Source: Lutibacter sp. B2 (GTDB lineage Bacteria > Bacillota > Clostridia > Peptostreptococcales > Thermotaleaceae). From it: a stretch of 52,537 nt of DNA. The notes beneath the pieces were generated by a model. It made no database searches. It saw only the letters and a list, made by a program, of their open reading frames with translations, and was not told where the DNA came from. A program made the translations under genes and the position numbers. Below are positions 38,709 to 45,808 of the stretch, one piece after another. Numbering within the stretch: the stretch's first letter is position 1; the number at the start of each line of letters is the position of its first letter. Location of the stretch: contig JADPRS010000025.1 in NCBI GenBank assembly GCA_015686845.1, forward strand, positions 1 to 52,537, given 5' to 3'.

Positions 38709-38873
38709 ATGGCGAATGTAAACGGTATTGAAATCGATGAAAAGAAAGCACAAAGATTGTTAAAAAAACTTATTTTAATGGAAAAAAACAATATAAGATC
38801 TAGACAAAATAGTGATCCTGATATGGTTAAAAAAATCAAGAAAATGATTGAGGAGGAAGTAGGATGTTACTAA
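38709..38873 (+). CDS. 54-residue protein between helicase and SMC-like genes
   Basis: MANVNGIEIDEKKAQRLLKK begins a small, highly charged, mostly helical protein ending in KKIKKMIEEEVGCY. It starts at an ATG after GGGGGATA, ten bases behind the helicase gene, and its last ten bases overlap the start of the SMC-like gene. That overlap implies translational coupling. I recall small proteins of this kind being noted next to DNA modification genes, but no function is known to me. Position and clean ribosome site make it a real gene. Confidence 0.7.
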   Translation: MANVNGIEIDEKKAQRLLKKLILMEKNNIRSRQNSDPDMVKKIKKMIEEEVGCY

Positions 38874-40846
38874 AATCATTGAAATTATCAAATTTTAGAC
38901 AGTTTAAGGATGAAGAAATATACTTTTCTACAGACTCATATAAAAATGTAACTATTATTATAGGCGAGAATGGGACAGGTAAAACAACATTTTCACAAGC
39001 ATTTTTTTGGTGCCTTTACGGGGATGTTGATTTTAAAGATAAATCAATGCTTAATAAAATAGTAGCATCAGAATTAGTACCAGATAAAAGTGCTACTGTA
39101 AAAGTTGTATTGTCGCTTATCCATGCAGGAATTGAATATGAAATAACAACCGAACAAGTGTATACAATAAATTATTCAGGAAAATTGAAGAATTCAAATA
39201 TTACAAGAGCTATACAGTGTAAAAAAAAGGGACAACAAGATTTTTTAAAACCACTTGAGATAGAGCCAAGAATAAAAGAAATATTGCCAAAAGAATTATC
39301 TAAGTATTTTTTCTTTGATGGAGAAAGAATTGAAAAAATGAGTAAAGAAATTCAAAGTGGTAGAAAAAGTTATGAATTTGCAGAAGCAGTTAGAGGGATA
39401 CTGGGGTTAAGTGCATTTATTTCTGCTTTGGAACATTTGAAACCTACTTCAAAAGGTGTTATCGGAAGTTATGAAAATAGTTACGATGCTAAGAGTAATA
39501 CAAATATAGCTAGATATACTGCTGATATTGAAAAATACCAAATTCAGCTTGAAAAAATAGAAGATAGAATAAAAGAAATAGAAGATGAAATTCCAAAATC
39601 ACAAGATAGAAAAAAGGAATTAGAAAAAATAATACAACAATACGCTAAAGGGGAACAACTACAAAAGCAAAAGAATGATTTAATCAGAAAAAGATCAAGT
39701 ACGATAAATTCAAAGAAACTAACAACAGATAAATTGCTTAAAGAATTTAATGATAAATCATCTTCGTATTTTGCAAGGTCTATGATAAAGAAATCTTTGG
39801 AAATACTTAAACAAGGTGATTTTACGAATAAAGATATACCGGAAATGCATTCAAAAACTATTGATTTTCTAATTAAAAAAGGGACATGTTTATGTGGAAC
39901 ACCATTAGATGTAGGAAGTGAAGAATATAATAACATACTTAAATTACTACAATACTTACCCCCACAATCAATTGGAATAACAGTAGGTCAGTTTATAAAA
40001 GAAAGTCAGATGAGAGCTAAAACGTCAGGGGATTTGTTTGAGTCGAATTCATCTATGTTATCTATTATAGAAGAACAAAATGATACCATTGGCGGATATG
40101 ATGATGAAATAGCTTTAGTTGAAAAAAATTTAGTTGGAATCAAAAGTGTTGCACCCTTTCAGCGTGAATTACAGATTTGTGAAAAGATAATTCGTGATAG
40201 AAGCAGAGAAAAAGATGGATTAATAGAGCAAAGAGGATCGATTAGAACTAAAAAAGAGCGTGTTAATACAGAAAGACAAGCATTAACGTTAAGGGACGAA
40301 ACAAATAAAAAAGTTGAAATATATAAAGCATATGCTCAATATATGTACGATGGATTAGAGAAAGTTTATAAAGAAAATGAAACTTTTACAAGAAAAAAAT
40401 TAGAAGATACAATAAATGATATATTTAAAGGTATCTATCAGGGAGGATTATCTTTAACCATAGATGAAAATTACAATATATCTGTTCTTGTAGATGATTA
40501 TGAGCAATTTTCAAATGTCGAGACTTCTACGGCACAAAGTATATCAGTAATATTTGCTTTTATCTCTGGTATTATAAAAATGGCACGAGAAAGTAACACA
40601 AGCAAAGATGAAAGAGCAAAGATGTTGGCTTCAGAACCTTACCCATTAGTTATGGATGCACCATTATCAGCATTTGATAAACGCAGAATTAAATCAGTGT
40701 GTAAGGCATTACCTAACATTGCTGAGCAAGTTATAATTTTTATAAAAGATACGGATGGAGAATTAGCAAAAGAATATATGGGGGAAAAAGTTGGTAAGCA
40801 ATACAGATTTGATAAACTCAATGAGTTTGAAACTGTACTAAAATAG
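38864..40846 (+). CDS. DndD/Rad50-like SMC ATPase
   Basis: A 660-residue ATPase of the AAA_23/SMC type. It starts MLLKSLKLSNFRQFKDEEIY, with Walker A IIGENGTGKTTFSQ (about residue 33), the segment KYFFFDGERIEKM, a coiled coil from about 215 to 310, a possible zinc-hook-like CLCG near 345, more coiled coil to about 500, and Walker B PLVMDAPLSAFDKRR near 595. The signature before it is degenerate (ETSTAQSIS). DndD and its relatives supply ATP-driven DNA handling in Dnd/Ssp systems. The ATG at 38864 has GAGGAGG upstream and overlaps the 54-residue gene. Probably it partners the helicase and the next, unknown protein. Confidence 0.85.
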   Translation: MLLKSLKLSNFRQFKDEEIYFSTDSYKNVTIIIGENGTGKTTFSQAFFWCLYGDVDFKDKSMLNKIVASELVPDKSATVKVVLSLIHAGIEYEITTEQVYTINYSGKLKNSNITRAIQCKKKGQQDFLKPLEIEPRIKEILPKELSKYFFFDGERIEKMSKEIQSGRKSYEFAEAVRGILGLSAFISALEHLKPTSKGVIGSYENSYDAKSNTNIARYTADIEKYQIQLEKIEDRIKEIEDEIPKSQDRKKELEKIIQQYAKGEQLQKQKNDLIRKRSSTINSKKLTTDKLLKEFNDKSSSYFARSMIKKSLEILKQGDFTNKDIPEMHSKTIDFLIKKGTCLCGTPLDVGSEEYNNILKLLQYLPPQSIGITVGQFIKESQMRAKTSGDLFESNSSMLSIIEEQNDTIGGYDDEIALVEKNLVGIKSVAPFQRELQICEKIIRDRSREKDGLIEQRGSIRTKKERVNTERQALTLRDETNKKVEIYKAYAQYMYDGLEKVYKENETFTRKKLEDTINDIFKGIYQGGLSLTIDENYNISVLVDDYEQFSNVETSTAQSISVIFAFISGIIKMARESNTSKDERAKMLASEPYPLVMDAPLSAFDKRRIKSVCKALPNIAEQVIIFIKDTDGELAKEYMGEKVGKQYRFDKLNEFETVLK

Positions 40847-40857
40847 GAGGTAAAGTC

Positions 40858-41382
40858 ATGTTTAATAAAGAATATTCATTTAAAGGTAGCCACGCAAAGA
40901 GAGTGAAATTTTTGTCCGGACAATTTGATGAACATAGCACATCAAAAATTTTTAGTAGAAATATAGATGTATACATAGCCTCTTCTATCATAGGTTTTCT
41001 TTATGGTAGAAAAAGTCCTTTAAATAATGAAGATAAAGAATCGGCAAAAATAATGGGAGATATGATTATAAAATCAGCAGAAGATTTAAAATATAATCTG
41101 AGATTGATTTTATTACTAGATGAAAAGTATGAGTCTGACAAGAAAGAAAGAATCAATAGGGCTTTTAAATTTTTTAGTTCAGACAAAACAAAAAAGCAGG
41201 ATTTGGAATTATTTGAAAGCTATGTAAGAGGTGGGATTGATGTTCTTTACGAAAAAATTATTGAGCCAACTAATGAATATATAAACAATTTATATGATTT
41301 TTTAGAAGAGTTTGATGATAGGTTTAATCAAACAGTTTCGGATGACAGTATAATAGATTTATGTAAATTAGCAAGAAATTAG
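40858..41382 (+). CDS. Unknown 174-residue protein of the second module
   Basis: I do not recognise this protein. It is soluble, helical and charged, with an early FKGSHAKRVKFLSGQF segment, the hydrophobic stretch VYIASSIIGFLYGRKSPLN and an acidic C-terminus. It has few cysteines and no visible catalytic motif. The ATG at 40858 follows AGGAGGTAAAG, 11 bases after the SMC gene, and the sigma-factor gene begins eight bases after its stop. The tight spacing suggests a required partner of the SMC-like ATPase, perhaps a DNA-binding or adaptor subunit. Confidence 0.65.
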   Translation: MFNKEYSFKGSHAKRVKFLSGQFDEHSTSKIFSRNIDVYIASSIIGFLYGRKSPLNNEDKESAKIMGDMIIKSAEDLKYNLRLILLLDEKYESDKKERINRAFKFFSSDKTKKQDLELFESYVRGGIDVLYEKIIEPTNEYINNLYDFLEEFDDRFNQTVSDDSIIDLCKLARN

Positions 41383-41390
41383 GTGAAGAC

Positions 41391-42479
41391 GTGATTTTAG
41401 AGGACAAACGAAGTCTCATATTAGAAAATTTACAAACTTTAGCAAAGCATAAAGGGTATTTGATATTTGATAATATTCTTGATATAAGTGAAAAATTTAA
41501 TATTGAAATAGATGATATTGATAGGATATCTGAAAGTCTTCTATCTTCAGGAGTAATAATAAAAGATACTGATGCAAATATTGACAAAAGTGAAGATGGA
41601 AGTAATATAGATAGAAGTAGAATGGATTATAATGAAATATATAGTAAAGTTTTAGAGCTAGATTCTTCACTTAAATATTATATTAAATTTGTTAAAAAAG
41701 TATCGCCTCCTGCTGTTAAAGAACTTCAGAATTTAATATATCAGGCGAAAGATGGAAATAAGTATGCTGTAAGTAGAATCGTGTATATGTATTCTAAGAT
41801 TGTAATTAAAATAGCATTGTCACTTTCAGAAAAACTACATTTGCCTATAGCAGATACTATTCAAGATGGAACAATAGGTTTAATTTATGCTATTGATAAG
41901 TATGATCCTAGTAGTGAAGGTGTATTTGCTACATATGCACCTTGGTGGATTAGGCAATCTATTCAGAGAGCAGCTATAACTATTAATCCTTTGATATACT
42001 ATCCGGTACATATGAGGGAAAAAATCTTTTCTATATATGATATAGCATTCGGGCATATGTGCGATAAATGTTTAGAAACTAGGTATTGTACTTGTTTATT
42101 ATTACAAATACAGGAAAAATTGGAATGTGATTTAGAAGAGTCAGTATGGTTTTTAAATCAATTACAAGAATTTGATAGTATTGATTCTCTCGTTGATGAT
42201 AATAATGAAGTTCTTAATGATAATGATTTGTTTGAGAATATTATGATTGAAAATATAGATAGTGATATTTTGAAAGATAGAATATCATGTATATTAATGC
42301 AACTTAGCGATAGGGAACGTAAAGTTATAGAAAAAAGATTTGGATTTAAAAACGATATAACAATGACGCTAGAAGAAGTTGGTAAGGAATTTGGTGTAAC
42401 AAGAGAAAGAATTAGACAGATAGAAGCTAAGGCTCTTAGAAGGTTAAGGCATCCCAGTAGAAGCAAAAATTTAAAGTAG
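41391..42479 (+). CDS. Sigma-70-family RNA polymerase factor encoded in the defence operon
   Basis: A 362-residue factor. About residues 8-60 resemble sigma region 1.1 (RSLILENLQTLAKHKGYLIF). Region 2 is plain at about 154-197 (DTIQDGTIGLIYAIDKYD then FATYAPWWIRQSIQRAA). Region 3-like sequence follows (YYPVHMREKIF). Region 4 runs from about 304 to 355 (LSDRERKVIEKRFGF, GVTRERIRQIEAKALRRL). Between regions 3 and 4 is a cysteine cluster C224-x2-C227-x5-C233-x-C235, absent from ordinary sigma factors, that could bind metal or sense redox. The start is GTG at 41391, after AGGTGA. It ends the helicase-SMC gene run. It may direct transcription of the island itself or, by altering host transcription, take part in defence. 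Confidence 0.85.
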   Translation: MILEDKRSLILENLQTLAKHKGYLIFDNILDISEKFNIEIDDIDRISESLLSSGVIIKDTDANIDKSEDGSNIDRSRMDYNEIYSKVLELDSSLKYYIKFVKKVSPPAVKELQNLIYQAKDGNKYAVSRIVYMYSKIVIKIALSLSEKLHLPIADTIQDGTIGLIYAIDKYDPSSEGVFATYAPWWIRQSIQRAAITINPLIYYPVHMREKIFSIYDIAFGHMCDKCLETRYCTCLLLQIQEKLECDLEESVWFLNQLQEFDSIDSLVDDNNEVLNDNDLFENIMIENIDSDILKDRISCILMQLSDRERKVIEKRFGFKNDITMTLEEVGKEFGVTRERIRQIEAKALRRLRHPSRSKNLK

Positions 42480-42565
42480 AGATTATAGGTTTTCACGTAA
42501 AAAAAGTTAATTACATCCGAAGTTATAATTAATCACTTATTATTCAGAAACACCACGATTATGCA

Positions 42566-42784
42566 CATTAAATTGGGATTACTTGGTATAAAAGAGGCAG
42601 GGATTTTATTGAAATTCATCATTTGAAACCTTTGAGTGCTTTATATGAAGATGTAATGATTAATCCTTAAGAAGATCTTGTGTCAGTATGTTCTAATTGT
42701 CATAAAATGATACATCGAGATAATACGAATGTTTTAGGAATAGAGGAGCTAAAACACATAATGGATACTGCAAAATGTAGATAA
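42566..42784 (+). pseudogene. HNH endonuclease remnant with in-frame stop
   Basis: One frame reads TWYKRGRDFIEIHHLKPLSA, then after a TAA at 42668 continues EDLVSVCSNCHKMIHRDN to a stop at 42782. EIHHLKPLS and VCSNCHKMIHR are the halves of an HNH/McrA-type nuclease motif. The upstream portion is missing, so it is inactive. It fills most of the 314-base gap between the sigma gene and the XRE gene. Confidence 0.75.
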
Positions 42785-42793
42785 ATCTTATCA

Positions 42794-43099
42794 TTAAGAT
42801 ATATTGTTGATACTTTCAATAAACTCAGCCAATTTTTCTAATTGGTCTGGGTTTAATTTTTTTGCATGACTGGTCAATTTTAATAAAGTAGAATTAGTTT
42901 CATTTTGAACATCAAAAAAATCTTTTAAAGAAATATTTAATGCAGCACAAATTGTCTCAATAATTGCAACATCAGCTTTTCTTTGGTTATTTTCTAATTT
43001 GCTCAATACAGGCTGAGAGATACCTGTTTTTTTCGTTAATTCATTACTCGAAATATTAAATTCTTTTCTTAATTTTTTTACACGTTTACCAACATCCAT
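42794..43099 (-). CDS. XRE-family transcriptional regulator
   Basis: A 101-residue helix-turn-helix protein. The domain occupies residues about 5-62: GKRVKKLRKEFNISSNELTK then GISQPVLSKLENNQRKADV, with the recognition helix around QPVLSKLENN. The rest is a short tail without a ligand-binding domain. The ATG at 43099 follows AAGGAG on the minus strand. It is divergent from the PP-loop gene at 43305; the shared 205-base region holds palindromes that it probably binds, controlling itself and the neighbour. Confidence 0.88.
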   Translation of the reverse strand: MDVGKRVKKLRKEFNISSNELTKKTGISQPVLSKLENNQRKADVAIIETICAALNISLKDFFDVQNETNSTLLKLTSHAKKLNPDQLEKLAEFIESINNIS

Positions 43100-43199
43100 A
43101 GTATTCTCCTTGTATATTGCAAAATGTACTAATTTAAATATAAAACGAAATCTTTATAAATTCAAGGTTTTTACCAAATAAAATTAAAATATACATTAT

Positions 43200-43282
43200 A
43201 TATTCTAAAAGGGAATATGTAACATTGATTTTTATTCTAATATAGAATAAAATGAAAGCGGATAATATCCTATATTAGAATA
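43200..43282. promoter_or_regulatory. Operators between the XRE and PP-loop genes
   Basis: A perfect inverted repeat TATTCTA-ATA-TAGAATA lies at 43233-43249. A related ATATTC-N7-GAATAT lies at 43200-43218, and a half-site TAGAATA lies at 43276-43282. These are likely XRE-binding sites. Confidence 0.6.
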
Positions 43283-43304
43283 ATTTAAGAAAGGAATTAT
43301 AAAA

Positions 43305-44048
43305 ATGCGACAGATAATAAGTTTGTCAGGTGGAAAAGATAGTACAGCTTTAGCAGTGTATTTAACAAAGAAGAATCCAAATATCAAATATGAGTATGTA
43401 TTTTGTGATACAGGATGTGAGCTTCTAGAAACATATGTATATCTAACTAAAATAGAAAAAGCATTAGGAATTGATATAGTAAGACTTAATAGTGATAAAC
43501 CTTTTGAATTTTATTTAGAAAAAATGAATGGATACTTACCAAGTGTATTTGCTAGATGGTGTACAAGAGAAATGAAGATCAAACCTTGGGAAAGATATGT
43601 AGGAGATGATAAGGTATATTCATATGTTGGTATTAGAGCAGATGAAGATAGGAAAGGTTATATTTCTAGTAAGAAAAATATTCATACGATATATCCATTT
43701 ATTGAAGATGGTATTTGTATTAAAGATGTAGAAAAAATTTTATTAGAAAGTAAGATAGGGTATCCATCGTATTATCAATGGCGTTCTAGAAGTGGGTGTT
43801 ATTTTTGTATGTTCCAAAGAAGGATTGAGTGGGTAAATTTATATAAATATCATCCTAAGTTATTCAAAAAAGCTTTAGCTTTTGAAAAAGATAATTTTAC
43901 ATGGATAAAAGGAATGTCATTATTAGATTTGTTATATCGCGGAAAAGAAATAGAAGAGAGATATTATAAGAAATATTCAAAGAAGGATACTAAAAGAGGA
44001 TTAGAGAGTGAAGATGATGATGGGTGTTGTTTGATATGCAGTTTATAG
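43305..44048 (+). CDS. Second PAPS-reductase-like PP-loop enzyme
   Basis: A 247-residue protein starting MRQIISLSGGKDSTALAVYL, the PP-loop of the CysH/DndC/PAPS-reductase family. Further marks are YVFCDTGCELLETY, RWCTREMKIKPWERY, GIRADEDRKG and RSGCYFCMFQRRIEW; the cysteines could hold an Fe-S cluster. It ends with an acidic tail and DGCCLICSL. It is much shorter than the SspD-like protein and lacks ribbons and ferredoxin domain. Because it sits behind its own XRE repressor, it may be an independent phage-type or defence gene, or a spare sulfurtransferase. The ATG at 43305 follows GAAAGGA. Substrate unknown. Confidence 0.78.
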   Translation: MRQIISLSGGKDSTALAVYLTKKNPNIKYEYVFCDTGCELLETYVYLTKIEKALGIDIVRLNSDKPFEFYLEKMNGYLPSVFARWCTREMKIKPWERYVGDDKVYSYVGIRADEDRKGYISSKKNIHTIYPFIEDGICIKDVEKILLESKIGYPSYYQWRSRSGCYFCMFQRRIEWVNLYKYHPKLFKKALAFEKDNFTWIKGMSLLDLLYRGKEIEERYYKKYSKKDTKRGLESEDDDGCCLICSL

Positions 44049-44077
44049 AAGGGAGCTTAGAAAGCAGGTGAGTGTGA

Positions 44078-44293
44078 ATGATAGTAACACGAACAGAACA
44101 GCATCAAATTAAAAAATCTCATCCACGCTATAATTATTGTGATCATATGAGTTTTTATTCTGAAAATCTATATAATATAGGAAACTACTACAGTAGACAA
44201 GTATTTACAGGATTAAGTCAAGAATTTAATAAAAGACAAAAAAGTCAACTTGAAGTGATTGAAGAGGTGACTCATAAAAGGAGGTGGACCTAA
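44078..44293 (+). pseudogene. Truncated N-terminus of a TnpB-family protein
   Basis: MIVTRTEQHQIKKSHPRYNY then SFYSENLYNIGNYYSRQVF is the typical N-terminus of a different TnpB (IS1341/IS605 OrfB) lineage, continuing only about 50 residues. The last 20 codons are unrelated and run into the ribosome site of the next tnpB; the stop TAA overlaps its ATG (TAATG). I read it as the stump left when the second element inserted or recombined here. Confidence 0.65.
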
Positions 44294-45464
44294 TGCAAAA
44301 TAAGGCTTATAAGTTTAGATTATATCCTAACAAAGAACAACAAGAATTAATCAATAAGACTTTTGGATGTGCTAGGTTCATATTCAATCGTATCTTGGGT
44401 GATGCTATTGAGTATTATGAGGAAAATAAGAAGTCTAAAATTAATACCCCTGCATCGTATAAAAGTGAATTTACTTTCTTAAAAGAAGTTGACAGCCTTG
44501 CTCTTGCAAACGCACAACTTCAAGTTAAAGTAGCCTATAAGAATTTCTATAATGGTAGTGGGTTTCCTAAGTTTAGGTCTAAAAAAAATAACTACAAAAC
44601 CTATACTACCAATAATCAAAAAGGTTCTGTAAGGATTGAAGATGGAAAAATCAAATTACCTAAGACTGGATTTGTAAGATTAAAACTTCATAGAGAAGTG
44701 TTAGGATTTATTAAGTCTGTTACAATCTCTAAAAATCCAAGTGGAAAATATTATATTTCCATACTTGCAGAACAAGAGATTAACCAATTACCTACTATTG
44801 ATAAAAAAGTAGGTATAGACCTAGGTTTGAAAGATTTTGCTATTACATCAGATGGTGAAGTATTTGCTAATCCTAAATTTCTAAAACGTACTGAAAAACA
44901 ACTTATTAAGGTTCAAAGACAACTATCAAGAAAGAAGATCGGTTCTAATAACCGTAATAAAGCACGACTTAAAGTGGCTAAACTACATGAGAAAATTGAA
45001 AATCAAAGAAATGATTTTTTACACAAACTGTCTACCAAACTTATTAGTGAAAACCAAACAATAGTTATGGAAGATTTGTCTGTAAAAAATATGATGAAAA
45101 ATCATAAGTTAGCAAAAGGCATTTCAGAAGTATCATGGTATCAATTCAGATTAATGTTAGAATATAAATCTAAATGGTATGGTAGAGAAATTATCATAGC
45201 TGATAAGCATTTTGCAAGTAGTCAATTATGTTCTTGTTGTGGCTACAAAAACCCATTGGTAAAAGAGTTAGGTCTTAGAAAATGGGTGTGCCCACAATGT
45301 CACTCACAGCATGATAGGGATATAAATGCGAGTAAAAACCTACTGAAATTAGCAATGTAATTTTAGTAATTATATGAGGTTGGTACGACCTTGTCAGCTT
45401 GGATAAACTTGGCACGTTAGTGTTATTGACCAAGAAGCCTTAACTTCAACCTGGAGGGTAGTTC
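44240..45464 (+). mobile_element. IS200/IS605-type (IS1341-like) element with tnpB only
   Basis: It holds an intact tnpB and a structured 3' end but no tnpA. The right end is placed after GGTAGTTCAC at 45464, where a methyltransferase tail resumes. The left end is uncertain, placed where the truncated TnpB loses family similarity. Confidence 0.5.
44293..45360 (+). CDS. tnpB: RNA-guided endonuclease TnpB
   Basis: A 355-residue TnpB. The start [19 protein letters not shown] is typical. All three RuvC acidic residues are present: D in GIDLGLKDF (about 174), E in [10 protein letters not shown] (about 258) and D in [12 protein letters not shown] (about 341). A zinc finger lies before the last one ([13 protein letters not shown]). 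The protein should therefore be an active RNA-guided DNA nuclease that helps retain the element. The ATG at 44293 follows GGAGG; the in-frame GTG at 44284 overlaps that site. The guide RNA should be read from the 3' end and sequence just after it. Confidence 0.93.
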   Translation: MQNKAYKFRLYPNKEQQELINKTFGCARFIFNRILGDAIEYYEENKKSKINTPASYKSEFTFLKEVDSLALANAQLQVKVAYKNFYNGSGFPKFRSKKNNYKTYTTNNQKGSVRIEDGKIKLPKTGFVRLKLHREVLGFIKSVTISKNPSGKYYISILAEQEINQLPTIDKKVGIDLGLKDFAITSDGEVFANPKFLKRTEKQLIKVQRQLSRKKIGSNNRNKARLKVAKLHEKIENQRNDFLHKLSTKLISENQTIVMEDLSVKNMMKNHKLAKGISEVSWYQFRLMLEYKSKWYGREIIIADKHFASSQLCSCCGYKNPLVKELGLRKWVCPQCHSQHDRDINASKNLLKLAM

Positions 45465-45466
45465 AC
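45361..45466 (+). ncRNA. Likely omega (re)RNA scaffold of the TnpB element
   Basis: The sequence after the tnpB stop is much richer in G and C than its surroundings and foldable: GGTTGGTACGACC forms one hairpin and CTTGG...CCAAG closes another; it ends GGAGGGTAGTTCAC. TnpB omega RNAs sit here, may begin within the gene, and use the bases just beyond the element (ATATGGAGAC...) as guide. Confidence 0.5.
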
Positions 45467-45656
45467 ATATGGAGACAAAGAAGAATATAGAAATGAAAGA
45501 TTCTTTAATTTTTATAATGAAACAAGCTTTCAAAATTTAATCAATCAATTTCCTAGTCTAAGAATCATTGATCTATGGGAGACTGTAGATGTACGAAAGG
45601 GGCGAGAAGATGAATATTGGTTAAATGTGATTATAGAGAAAAACCGTGCTGAATAA
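45465..45656 (+). pseudogene. C-terminal remnant of a SAM-dependent methyltransferase
   Basis: The frame reads GDKEEYRNERFFNFYNETSF, then SLRIIDLWETVDVRKGRE and DEYWLNVIIEKNRAE with a stop. RFFNFY and the WETVDVRKGREDEYWLNV end are typical of small class I SAM methyltransferases. The N-terminal two thirds is missing: the TnpB element abuts it on the left, with other sequences beyond. Confidence 0.6.
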
Positions 45657-45675
45657 AAATCAGCATGGTTTTTTT
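45643..45675 (+). terminator. Terminator after the methyltransferase remnant
   Basis: ACCGTGCTGA (45643-45652) pairs with TCAGCATGGT (45660-45669; one G-U pair), followed by seven Ts. It marks the likely right edge of the accessory region. The following 130 bases show no other feature. Confidence 0.88.
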
Positions 45676-45808
45676 AAATATAAATATACAAATGCTGCGA
45701 AAGTTGAAAAGAAAAAAGGAATATGCAATAATTAGTAGAATAAAGTAAAATTATGACGATAAATAAGGATATAATATTTAGAGTAACGGAAACGAAGGAG
45801 GCGAATTC

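Noticed and set aside
40858-41382. DndE
   Set aside because: The protein is longer than DndE and lacks its basic helical N-terminal pattern.
26218-42479. Dpd, DISARM or BREX system
   Set aside because: No tRNA-guanine-transglycosylase-like gene, no methyltransferase and no BrxL/PglZ-type gene were seen; the sulfur-related gene set fits Ssp.
44078-44293. Independent 71-residue gene
   Set aside because: Its first 50 residues are a TnpB N-terminus cut short; the rest runs into the next gene's ribosome site.
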